DNA of 64,000 nt from Streptomyces sp. ERV7 (GTDB lineage Bacteria > Actinomycetota > Actinomycetes > Streptomycetales > Streptomycetaceae): positions 248,001 through 312,000 of the forward strand of contig NZ_LYOY01000051.1 of NCBI RefSeq assembly GCF_001653515.1, read 5' to 3'. The translations under genes and the position numbers were made by a program. The notes below the pieces were generated by a model. The model had not been told where the DNA came from. It worked only from the letters and a program-made list of their open reading frames with translations, and did no database searches. This document shows positions 8,719 to 16,560 of the stretch, piece by piece (the stretch's first letter is position 1; the number at the start of each line of letters is the position of its first letter).

Positions 8719-9873
8719 ATGACTGACGACAAGAACGACGGCGGCGACGTCCGCCTCACCGGGATCAGCAAGACGTACGGCTCCTTCACCGCCGTCCATC
8801 CGCTCGAACTGACCGTCCCGCAGGGCTCGTTCTTCGCCCTCCTCGGCGCCTCCGGGTGCGGCAAGACCACCACCCTGCGCATGATCGCCGGACTGGAGGA
8901 GCCCACCACCGGGACCGTCTTCCTCGGCGACAAGGACGTCACCGCCCTGCCGCCCTACAAGCGGCCGGTGAACACCGTCTTCCAGTCGTACGCGCTCTTC
9001 CCGCACCTGAACGTCTCCGAGAACGTCGCCTTCGGGCTGCGCCGCCGGGGCATCAAGTCGGTGAAGAAGCAGGTCGACGACATGCTGGAGCTCGTCCAGC
9101 TCGGCGACTTCGCGGGGCGCAAGCCGCACCAGCTCTCCGGCGGCCAGCAGCAGCGCGTGGCGGTCGCCCGCGCGCTGATCAACCACCCGCAGGTGCTGCT
9201 CCTCGACGAGCCGCTCGGCGCCCTCGACCTCAAGCTGCGCCGCCAGATGCAGCTGGAGCTCAAGCGCATCCAGACCGAGGTCGGCATCACCTTCATCCAC
9301 GTCACCCACGACCAGGAGGAGGCCATGACCATGGCCGACACGGTCGCGGTGATGAACGGCGGCCGCGTCGAGCAGCTCGGCGCCCCAGCCGACCTCTACG
9401 AGAACCCGAGGACCACGTTCGTGGCGAACTTCCTCGGCACCTCCAACCTCATCGAGGCCGAGGTCGTCGAGAAGAGCGGCGAGGACGTCCTGGTCAGCGC
9501 GGGCGGCGCCAAGCTGCGGCTGCCCGGCGGACGATGTTCGGCGCCGGCCACCGGCGGCGGCAAAGTGCTGGTGGGCGTGCGCCCGGAGAAGATCTCCCTC
9601 GCCCACCGGGACGACGAGGGCTCGATAGCGGAGGGCCGCAACCGGGTCCCCGGACGCATCGTCGACTCCTCGTTCATCGGCGTCTCCACCCAGTACCTCA
9701 TCGACTCCCCGGCGGGCCGGGGGCTCGCGGTCTACGAGCAGAACATCGAGCGCGACACCCGCCTGGTGCCCGGCGCCGAGGTCGTCCTGCACTGGAACCC
9801 GGCGCACACCTTCGGCCTGGACGCGGCGCAGGCGATCGACGCGGGCGTGGAGAAGGTCGAGGACGCCGCGTGA
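8719..9873 (+). CDS. potA: Polyamine ABC transporter ATP-binding protein
   Basis: This 384-residue cytoplasmic ATPase energises the transporter. Walker A is GASGCGKT at residues 43-50, the ABC signature is LSGGQQQR, Walker B is LLLDEPLGALD and the switch histidine is in FIHVTHDQEEA. The C-terminal 120 residues form a TOBE-type regulatory domain, as in PotA. It starts with the ATG at 8719, 49 bases after potD. Its TGA stop overlaps the GTG start of the next permease gene, which indicates translational coupling. Confidence 0.92.
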   Translation: MTDDKNDGGDVRLTGISKTYGSFTAVHPLELTVPQGSFFALLGASGCGKTTTLRMIAGLEEPTTGTVFLGDKDVTALPPYKRPVNTVFQSYALFPHLNVSENVAFGLRRRGIKSVKKQVDDMLELVQLGDFAGRKPHQLSGGQQQRVAVARALINHPQVLLLDEPLGALDLKLRRQMQLELKRIQTEVGITFIHVTHDQEEAMTMADTVAVMNGGRVEQLGAPADLYENPRTTFVANFLGTSNLIEAEVVEKSGEDVLVSAGGAKLRLPGGRCSAPATGGGKVLVGVRPEKISLAHRDDEGSIAEGRNRVPGRIVDSSFIGVSTQYLIDSPAGRGLAVYEQNIERDTRLVPGAEVVLHWNPAHTFGLDAAQAIDAGVEKVEDAA

Positions 9874-10790
9874 GCGCCGTGACCGAGGCGCCCCCGGCCG
9901 CCGACCTCCCCGTACGCAAGGCGTCGGTGCGCAAGCGCCTGGTGCCCTACTGGCTGCTGGTGCCCGGCCTCCTGTGGCTGATCGTCTTCTTCGCGCTGCC
10001 GATGGTCTACCAGGCCTCCACCTCGGTGCAGACCGGCTCCCTGGAGAAGGGCTACGAGGTCACCTGGCACTTCCAGACCTACTGGGACGCCTTCAAGGAG
10101 TACTACCCGCAGTTCGTGCGCTCCCTGCTGTACGCGGGTACGGCGACCGTGCTGTGTCTGCTGCTCGGCTATCCGCTGGCGTATCTGATCGCCTTCAAGG
10201 CGGGGCGCTGGCGCAATGTGATCCTGGTGCTCGTCATCGCGCCGTTCTTCACCAGCTTCCTGATCCGCACGCTGGCCTGGAAGACGATCCTGGCGGACGG
10301 CGGCCCGGTGGTGCACACGCTGAACTCGCTGCATGTGCTGGACGTGACGAGCTGGCTGGGCTTCACCGAGGGCGACCGGGTGCTCGCCACCCCGATGGCG
10401 GTGGTCTGCGGTCTCACGTACAACTTCCTGCCGTTCATGATCCTGCCGCTGTACACCTCGCTGGAGCGGATCGACTCCCGGCTGCACGAGGCGGCCGGCG
10501 ATCTCTACGCGACGCCCGCGACCACCTTCCGCAAGGTGACCTTCCCGCTCTCCATGCCGGGAGTCGTCTCGGGCACGCTGCTCACCTTCATCCCGGCGAG
10601 CGGCGACTACGTCAACGCCGAACTGCTCGGCTCCACCGACCAGAAGATGGTCGGCAACGTGATCCAGTCGCAGTTCCTGCGGGTCCTGGACTATCCGACG
10701 GCCGCCGCCCTCTCCTTCATCCTGATGGCGATCGTCCTGGTCATGGTCACCGTCTACATCCGCCGAGCCGGGACGGAGGACCTGGTCTGA
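9870..10790 (+). CDS. potB: Polyamine ABC transporter permease, first subunit
   Basis: The product has 306 residues with six predicted membrane helices, the first at about residues 28-48 (LLVPGLLWLIVFFALPMVY). The ABC permease coupling motif is EAAGDLYATPATTF, where the cytoplasmic EAA loop contacts the ATPase. It belongs to the PotB/PotH group. I place the start at GTG 9870, overlapping the potA stop by four bases, because the frame upstream is a shadow of potA. It pairs with the following permease to make the channel. Confidence 0.9.
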   Translation: MSAVTEAPPAADLPVRKASVRKRLVPYWLLVPGLLWLIVFFALPMVYQASTSVQTGSLEKGYEVTWHFQTYWDAFKEYYPQFVRSLLYAGTATVLCLLLGYPLAYLIAFKAGRWRNVILVLVIAPFFTSFLIRTLAWKTILADGGPVVHTLNSLHVLDVTSWLGFTEGDRVLATPMAVVCGLTYNFLPFMILPLYTSLERIDSRLHEAAGDLYATPATTFRKVTFPLSMPGVVSGTLLTFIPASGDYVNAELLGSTDQKMVGNVIQSQFLRVLDYPTAAALSFILMAIVLVMVTVYIRRAGTEDLV

Positions 10791-11584
10791 TGCGCTGGCT
10801 CCGACGCAATGTCATCGTCATCGCGGGGCTCGCGACCCTCGCGTACCTGATCCTGCCGAACGTCGTCGTGATGGTGTTCTCGTTCAACAAGCCGAACGGG
10901 CGCTTCAACTACTCCTGGCAGCGGTTCTCCACCGACGCCTGGCAGGACCCGTGCGGCGTCGCCGACATGTGCGGCTCGCTCTCGCTCTCGCTCCAGATCG
11001 CCACCTGGGCGACGGTCGGCGCGACCGTGCTCGGCACGATGATCGCCTTCGCGCTGGTGCGCTACCGCTTCCGGGCGCGCGGCGCGATCAACTCGCTGAT
11101 CTTCCTGCCGATGGCGATGCCCGAGGTCGTCATGGCCGCCTCGCTGCTCACGCTCTTCCTCAACCTGGGCGCGCAGCTCGGCTTCTGGACCATCCTGATC
11201 GCCCACATCATGTTCTGTCTGAGCTTCGTGGTGACGGCGGTGAAGGCGCGGGTGATGTCGATGGACCCGCGCCTGGAGGAAGCGGCGCGCGATCTGTACG
11301 CGGGACCGGTCCAGACGTTCGTACGGGTCACCCTGCCGATCGCGGCCCCCGGAATCGTCGCGGGCGCGCTGCTCGCCTTCGCGCTCTCCTTCGACGACTT
11401 CATCATCACCAACTTCAACGCGGGCTCCACCGTGACGTTTCCCATGTTCGTCTGGGGATCGGCGCAGCGGGGCACACCCGTTCAGATCAATGTCATCGGT
11501 ACGGCGATGTTCGTCATCGCCGTGGTGGTGGTCGTCGCCGGCCAGCTCGTCGCGAACCGGCGCGACAAGAGTGCCAAAGCCTGA
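10790..11584 (+). CDS. potC: Polyamine ABC transporter permease, second subunit
   Basis: This 264-residue permease has six predicted helices and the EAA loop EEAARDLYAGPVQTF. It belongs to the PotC/PotI group. The ATG at 10790 shares one base with the TGA stop of potB (TGATG), so the two subunits are translationally coupled. A conserved LSFDDFIITNF near residue 200 is typical of the family. The FAD oxidoreductase gene follows after 39 bases, very likely on the same transcript. Confidence 0.9.
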   Translation: MRWLRRNVIVIAGLATLAYLILPNVVVMVFSFNKPNGRFNYSWQRFSTDAWQDPCGVADMCGSLSLSLQIATWATVGATVLGTMIAFALVRYRFRARGAINSLIFLPMAMPEVVMAASLLTLFLNLGAQLGFWTILIAHIMFCLSFVVTAVKARVMSMDPRLEEAARDLYAGPVQTFVRVTLPIAAPGIVAGALLAFALSFDDFIITNFNAGSTVTFPMFVWGSAQRGTPVQINVIGTAMFVIAVVVVVAGQLVANRRDKSAKA

Positions 11585-11623
11585 GCAACAACTGACCCGA
11601 ACCCTTTGAGGGAGTTGGAAGTC

Positions 11624-13045
11624 ATGGCCGTCACCCGAGCCATGCGCAGTGCGGCAGCCCATTCACTGACGGACGCCCAGCCCGTCCCCTTCTGGCTGGA
11701 GGACCCGGGCAGGCCCGGCGCCCACCCCGCCCTCGCGGGCGACGAGCGGTGCGACCTGCTCGTCGTCGGCGGCGGCTACAGCGGACTGTGGACCGCGCTC
11801 CTGGCCAAGGAGCGCGACCCCGGGCGCGATGTGGTCCTCATCGAGGGCAAGGAGATCGGCTGGGCGGCCTCGGGCCGCAACGGCGGCTTCTGCGCCGCCT
11901 CCCTCACCCACGGCCTGGGCAACGGCCTGGCCCGCTGGCCGGACGAGCTGCCCCGCCTGGAGAAGCTGGGCGCGGCCAACCTCGACGCCATCGAGGCGGC
12001 CGTCGCCCGCTACTCGCTGGACTGCGACTTCGAGCGCACCGGCGAGATCGACGTGGCCACCGAGCCGCACCAGCTCGACGAGCTGCACGAGATGTACGAG
12101 GAGGCGGTGGACCTCGGCTTCGAGGGCCTCGAACTGCTCGACCAGGACGCGATGCGGGCCGAGGTCCACTCGCCGACCTTCCTCGGCGGCCTCTGGGACC
12201 GGCGCGGCGTCGCGATGCTCCACCCCGCCAAGCTCGCCTGGGGCCTCAAGCGCGCCTGTCTGGAACTCGGCGTACGGATCTACGAACACACCCCCGGCCT
12301 CGATCTGGTCGCGGCCGGACCGGGCATGGCGGTGCGCACCCCGTACGGGCGGATCCTCGCCCGCCGGGTCGCGCTCGGCACCAATGTGTTCCCGTCGCTG
12401 GTCAAGCGCGTGCGCGCCTACACCGTCCCGGTGTACGACTACGCGCTGATGACCGAGCCGCTCAGCGCCGAGCAGCTGGCCTCGATCGGCTGGAAGAACC
12501 GCCAGGGCCTGGGCGACTCGGCCAACCAGTTCCACTACTTCCGGATCACCGCCGACCACCGCGTCCTGTGGGGCGGCTACGACGCGATCTACAAGTACGG
12601 CGGGAAGGTGCGGGCCGAGTACGACGACCGGCCCGCGACCTACCTCAAGCTGGCCGAGCACTTCTTCGACTGCTTCCCGCAGTTGGAGGGGTTGCGTTTC
12701 AGCCATGCCTGGGGCGGGGCGATCGACACCTGCTCGCGCTTCTCGGCGTTCTTCGGAACGGCCCACGGCGGCAAGGTCGCGTACGCCGCCGGGTACACCG
12801 GCCTCGGCGTCGGCGCGACCCGCTTCGGCGGGGACGTGATGCTCGACCTGCTGGCGGGGGAGCGTACCGAGCGCACCGAGCTGGAGATGGTCCGCAAGAA
12901 GCCGCTGCCCTTCCCGCCGGAGCCGGTCGCCTGGGCGGGCATCGGCATCACCAAGTGGGCCCTGGCCCGGGCCGACGCGAACGGCGGCCGCCGCAACCTG
13001 TGGCTGAAGGCGATGGACAGGGCGGGCCTGGGCTTCGACAGCTGA
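11624..13045 (+). CDS. FAD-dependent oxidoreductase (DAO family, PuuB-like)
   Basis: The product has 473 residues. A dinucleotide-binding VVGGGYSGLW at residues 47-56 and IGWAASGRNGGFC just after it mark the D-amino-acid-oxidase/gamma-glutamylputrescine oxidoreductase family. A late GYTGLGVGATRFGGD closes the FAD site. Next to a polyamine transporter and an aldehyde dehydrogenase, the likely reaction is oxidation of a (gamma-glutamyl-)polyamine to the aldehyde, which the upstream dehydrogenase would take further. GAGGGAG about ten bases before the ATG is a good ribosome-binding site. A hairpin follows the gene, ending the operon. Confidence 0.82.
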   Translation: MAVTRAMRSAAAHSLTDAQPVPFWLEDPGRPGAHPALAGDERCDLLVVGGGYSGLWTALLAKERDPGRDVVLIEGKEIGWAASGRNGGFCAASLTHGLGNGLARWPDELPRLEKLGAANLDAIEAAVARYSLDCDFERTGEIDVATEPHQLDELHEMYEEAVDLGFEGLELLDQDAMRAEVHSPTFLGGLWDRRGVAMLHPAKLAWGLKRACLELGVRIYEHTPGLDLVAAGPGMAVRTPYGRILARRVALGTNVFPSLVKRVRAYTVPVYDYALMTEPLSAEQLASIGWKNRQGLGDSANQFHYFRITADHRVLWGGYDAIYKYGGKVRAEYDDRPATYLKLAEHFFDCFPQLEGLRFSHAWGGAIDTCSRFSAFFGTAHGGKVAYAAGYTGLGVGATRFGGDVMLDLLAGERTERTELEMVRKKPLPFPPEPVAWAGIGITKWALARADANGGRRNLWLKAMDRAGLGFDS

Positions 13046-13088
13046 CCGTCGCACGTTCAACCAGATCATTTCGCTCCCGTACGCGCGG

Positions 13089-13120
13089 GGGGCGCACAAC
13101 CCGTGATCTTGGTGCGCCCC
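13089..13120 (+). terminator. Terminator of the polyamine operon
   Basis: GGGGCGCAC at 13089-13097 and GTGCGCCCC at 13112-13120 form a perfect nine-base stem with a 14-base loop, 44 bases after the oxidoreductase stop. No T-run follows, as is usual for Streptomyces terminators. Confidence 0.6.
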
Positions 13121-13222
13121 GGTTCACTACCGTCAAGTAGCGAAACCCGCGTCATAGCCCGGCCCCACCCCGCTCTCCCCTGGTGACCGCACCATTGCGC
13201 GCTCACGGAAGGAAGACCGGGG

Positions 13223-13681
13223 ATGAACGGCTCGGGGCCGAAGACAGCGGTGGAATGGCTGGCGTCGGTGGCGCCGGATCCCGACGCCTGCCGGTGGGAG
13301 TGGGAGCGCAACCCCCTCGGGGTCGCGCTGCTTCCCGCCGGCAGGCGCTGGGACGTACTGATCCTGCCGGGCGAACTGGGGCACCCCGCACTCGACGTCC
13401 TGCTCCGGCTCGTCGACCGGCCGGGCCCCGTCCTCGCCGACTTCGGCGACGCGCGCCTGGGGTTCTTCGTGCCCCCGGGCACGGCCGCGCGCTGGCTGGG
13501 CACCGGGGTGCGCGGGGCCGGTCAGGGGACCTGGATCGTGGTCCCCTACCCGGGCCGGGTCAGCGGCGGGGTGCGCTGGCTCGTCCCGCCCGACGGCTCG
13601 GGCACCCTCACCGATCCGGCGCTGCTCGAACTCGCGATGCACGAGGCGGCGGCCCGGATCGCACGGGAGGGGCGGGACTGA
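13223..13681 (+). CDS. Conserved hypothetical protein, 152 residues
   Basis: I do not recognise a characterised family. The protein is acidic, Trp-rich and soluble, with no membrane segment or cysteine; it begins MNGSGPKTAVEWLASVAPDPD. Stretches such as WDVLILPGELGHPALDVLLR, WIVVPYPGR and LLELAMHEAAARIAREG recall the small DNA primase/polymerase-like proteins annotated in Streptomyces, but no catalytic motif is clear. GGAAGGA nine bases upstream of the ATG is a strong ribosome-binding site. It stands alone between two likely transcription units, with the chitinase promoter starting 40 bases after its stop. Confidence 0.65.
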   Translation: MNGSGPKTAVEWLASVAPDPDACRWEWERNPLGVALLPAGRRWDVLILPGELGHPALDVLLRLVDRPGPVLADFGDARLGFFVPPGTAARWLGTGVRGAGQGTWIVVPYPGRVSGGVRWLVPPDGSGTLTDPALLELAMHEAAARIAREGRD

Positions 13682-13721
13682 GCGGAGTTCCACCGGAGGC
13701 AGCGGGGTACTGCCAGAGGTC

Positions 13722-13750
13722 TTGACAACCCGATTGGTCTGGACCACATT
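13722..13750 (+). promoter_or_regulatory. Chitinase promoter with DasR-type operator (dre)
   Basis: TTGACA at 13722-13727 is a consensus -35 box. CACATT at 13745-13750, 17 bases later, is a weak -10. Lying across the spacer and -10 is ATTGGTCTGGACCACA (13733-13748), a near-perfect match to the Streptomyces dre consensus ACTGGTCTAGACCACT bound by DasR. DasR is known to repress chitinase and N-acetylglucosamine genes and to release DNA with glucosamine-6-phosphate. This position would block RNA polymerase directly. Confidence 0.75.
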
Positions 13751-13820
13751 GTGGCGGGCGGCTCGGCCTCGTCATCCCCGCCATTCCCGGAACCGATCCC
13801 CCCCATGCCCGGAGGACGTT

Positions 13821-15656
13821 GTGGACCGCACCGGACGCCTTGCCAGCACCTCCAGCCCCCCCAGACTCCTCGCCGCCCTCACGGCGGCCGTCCTCGCCGC
13901 GGGCGCCCTGGTCGCCTCCGCGCAGACCGCCCGCGCCGCCGACACCGAACTGGCCCGCAACGGCGGCTTCGAGGCCGCGCTCGACGGCTGGAGCTGTACG
14001 GCCGGCAGCGGCACGGTGGTCACCTCGCCCGTGCACGGCGGAGCCAAGGCCCTCAAGGCCACCCCGGCCGGGAGCGACAACGCCCAGTGCTCCCAGACCG
14101 TCACGGTCAAGCCCGACTCCACGTACACCCTGAGCTCGTGGGTGCAGGGCGGCTATGTCTATCTGGGCGCCTCCGGCACCGGCACCACCGACGTCAGCAC
14201 CTGGACCCAGTCCGCCCCGTCCTGGCAGCAGCTGACCACCACCTTCAAGACCGGCGCCGGCACCACCTCGGTGACCCTCTTCACGCACGGCTGGTACGGC
14301 ACCGGCGCCTACTACGCCGACGACGTCAGCCTGCTCGGCCCCGGCGGCGGCCCCGTCCAGCTCCCGGCCGCCCCCACCGGTCTGACCGCGGGCTCCGCGA
14401 CCTCCTCCAGCATCGCCCTGAGCTGGGCCGCCGTCCCCGGCGCCACCGGCTACACCGTCTACCAGGGCGGCGCCAAAGCCCTCTCGGTGAGCGGGACTTC
14501 GGCCACCGTGACGGGGCTGACCGCCTCCACCGCGTACACCTTCCAGGTCACCGCCACCAACACGGCCGGCGAGTCCCCGAAGTCCGCCGCCGTGACCGCC
14601 TCCACCACCAGCGGCGGAGGAGGGAACCCGGGCGGCGGTCTGCCCACCCACGCGCTCGTCGGCTATCTGCACACCAGCTTCGCCAACGGCTCCGGCTACA
14701 CCCGGATGGCCGACGTCCCCGACTCCTGGGACGTCATCGACCTGGCCTTCGGCGAGCCGACCTCCGTCACCTCCGGCGACATCCGGTTCGGCCTCTGCCC
14801 GGTGAGCGAGTGCCCGGGGGTGGAGTCGGCCGCCGACTTCAAGGCGGCCGTCAAGGCCAAGCAGGCCGCGGGCAAGAAGGTCCTGATCTCCATCGGCGGC
14901 CAGAACGGCCAGGTCCAGCTCGCCACCACGGCCGCCCGCGACACCTTCGTCTCGTCCGTCTCGAAGATCATCGACGAGTACGGACTCGACGGCCTGGACG
15001 TCGACTTCGAGGGCCACTCGCTCACGCTGAACACCGGCGACACGGACTTCCGCAACCCGACCACGCCGGTCGTCGTGAACCTGATATCGGCGCTGAAGAC
15101 CCTCAAGGCGAAGTACGGCGCGAAGTTCGTGCTGTCGATGGCCCCGGAGACGTTCTTCGTGCAACTGGGCTACCAGTACTACGGGTCGGGGCCCTGGGGC
15201 GGCCAGGACCCGCGCTGCGGCGCCTATCTGCCGGTGATCCACGCCCTGCGCGACGAGCTGACCCTGCTGCACGTCCAGGACTACAACTCGGGCCCGGTCA
15301 TGGGCCTGGACAACCAGTACCACTCGATGGGCGGCGCGGACTTCCACATCGCCATGACCGACATGCTGCTCACCGGCTTCCCGGTGGCGGGCGACACCAA
15401 CCGGATGTTCCCGGCGCTCCGCCCCGACCAGGTGGCCATCGGCCTCCCGGCGTCCACCAACGCGGGCAACGGCCACACCGCCCCCGCCGAGGTCACCAAG
15501 GCGCTGGACTGCCTGACCAAGAAGGCGAACTGCGGCGCGTACCAGACCCATGGGAGCTGGCCGGGGCTGCGCGGTCTGATGACCTGGTCCGTCAACTGGG
15601 ACCGGTTCAACGGCGGGGAGTTCTCGAAGAACTTCGACGCATACCCATGGAGCTGA
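13821..15656 (+). CDS. Secreted GH18 chitinase with carbohydrate-binding and FnIII domains
   Basis: This encodes 611 residues. Residues 1-40 form a Sec signal peptide ending ARAAD. Residues about 41-170 are a jelly-roll carbohydrate-binding module (NGGFEAALDGWSC). About 178-262 is a fibronectin type III domain, followed by a Gly-rich linker. The GH18 catalytic domain runs from about 273 to the end. The active-site motif is DGLDVDFE with catalytic Glu397. It would cleave chitin outside the cell. GGAGG precedes the GTG start at 13821. The last 50 bases overlap the convergent phosphatase gene. DasR control is suggested by the upstream operator. Confidence 0.93.
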   Translation: MDRTGRLASTSSPPRLLAALTAAVLAAGALVASAQTARAADTELARNGGFEAALDGWSCTAGSGTVVTSPVHGGAKALKATPAGSDNAQCSQTVTVKPDSTYTLSSWVQGGYVYLGASGTGTTDVSTWTQSAPSWQQLTTTFKTGAGTTSVTLFTHGWYGTGAYYADDVSLLGPGGGPVQLPAAPTGLTAGSATSSSIALSWAAVPGATGYTVYQGGAKALSVSGTSATVTGLTASTAYTFQVTATNTAGESPKSAAVTASTTSGGGGNPGGGLPTHALVGYLHTSFANGSGYTRMADVPDSWDVIDLAFGEPTSVTSGDIRFGLCPVSECPGVESAADFKAAVKAKQAAGKKVLISIGGQNGQVQLATTAARDTFVSSVSKIIDEYGLDGLDVDFEGHSLTLNTGDTDFRNPTTPVVVNLISALKTLKAKYGAKFVLSMAPETFFVQLGYQYYGSGPWGGQDPRCGAYLPVIHALRDELTLLHVQDYNSGPVMGLDNQYHSMGGADFHIAMTDMLLTGFPVAGDTNRMFPALRPDQVAIGLPASTNAGNGHTAPAEVTKALDCLTKKANCGAYQTHGSWPGLRGLMTWSVNWDRFNGGEFSKNFDAYPWS

Positions 15657-16410
15657 GCAGCAGGAGCATCCCGCACAGACAGCCGCTCGCCAGCACGTCC
15701 AGGGGCCAGTGGTAGCCGTGCAGCACCAGACCGGTGCCCGTCGCCGCGGTGAGTACGCCCGCGGCGGCGGGCATCACCCATGCCCGGCGCGGGGCGGTGT
15801 ACCGGGCGAGCAGCAGGGCCGCGCCGCCGTACGCCACCATCGCGGTCGCCGTGTGGCCGGACGGGTAGTAGCCGGTGTCCGCGGTGAGCGGGCCCGCGCG
15901 GTCGGTCCAGATCTTCAGCGGTACGACGAGCGCCGGGACCAGGGCCATGGCGGCGGCCGTGACCAGCGCGTCCAGACGCGCGCCGCGCCACACCGCGTAC
16001 CCGAGGGCGAGTGCGAGCACCGGCAGGGCGACGGGCATGGAGCCCAGGTCGGCCAGGATCTCGGCCAGGCCCTGGGGGCCGCGGCCCGCCAGATGGCCGT
16101 CCACCCGCTCGTCGAGGCGGCGCAACGGGCCGTCGGCGACGACCTGCCAGGTCAGCAGGGAGAAGAGCGCCGCGAGGGCGGCGAAGAGGAAAGCCGGCCG
16201 CCCCGGAACAGGGGGGGAGGTTCCGGGGCGGCCGCCGTGACCGGTGTGCCGTGCGCCCCGGGGGGTGTGGGGCGCACAGCCATCCGATCGGTGAGGAGTT
16301 CCGGAGCCAGAAGCGCCGGCGGTGTGCGCCAGGGCACGACCAGAACGAGGCTGGGGACGCGCCGCCCTGGAGCCGCCCGCAGTCACCTGCGGGCGAGGTG
16401 TTTCTCTCAT
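15607..16410 (-). CDS. PAP2-family membrane phosphatase, N-terminus uncertain
   Basis: The conserved part is an integral membrane PAP2 (acid phosphatase/lipid phosphate phosphatase). It has the three motifs KIWTDRAGP, PSGHTATAM and GYHWPLDVLASG; the His of PSGH and the His of GYHWPLD are catalytic. About five helices start at FLFAALAALFSLL. The only in-frame ATG, at 16410, gives 267 residues with an unconvincing Pro/Arg-rich first 70 residues and no ribosome-binding site. A seven-base G run lies at 16211-16217. The adjacent frame has its own ATG shortly upstream, so a frameshift there is possible. The 3' end overlaps the chitinase by 50 bases. Confidence 0.75.
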   Translation of the reverse strand: MRETPRPQVTAGGSRAARPQPRSGRALAHTAGASGSGTPHRSDGCAPHTPRGARHTGHGGRPGTSPPVPGRPAFLFAALAALFSLLTWQVVADGPLRRLDERVDGHLAGRGPQGLAEILADLGSMPVALPVLALALGYAVWRGARLDALVTAAAMALVPALVVPLKIWTDRAGPLTADTGYYPSGHTATAMVAYGGAALLLARYTAPRRAWVMPAAAGVLTAATGTGLVLHGYHWPLDVLASGCLCGMLLLLSSMGMRRSSSRTPRR

Positions 16411-16526
16411 CTGCAGAAACCGTACGGCAGCGAGAGGGGGACCGACAGCCGGATTCCCATCCCGCCATCGGCCCCCCACACGTTCTTCACAGGCCGGGGT
16501 CCCGCCCTGTGATCAGGCCCGCGACG

Positions 16527-16555
16527 GGGCCTGTGATCAGCCCTGTGACAGGCCC
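16527..16555 (-). terminator. Hairpin downstream of gabT
   Basis: GGGCCTGT (16527-16534) and ACAGGCCC (16548-16555) pair over eight bases around a 13-base loop, five bases beyond the gabT stop. The neighbouring sequence repeats GATCAG three times. A terminator for gabT is the simplest reading. Confidence 0.55.
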
Positions 16556-16560
16556 GCTGA

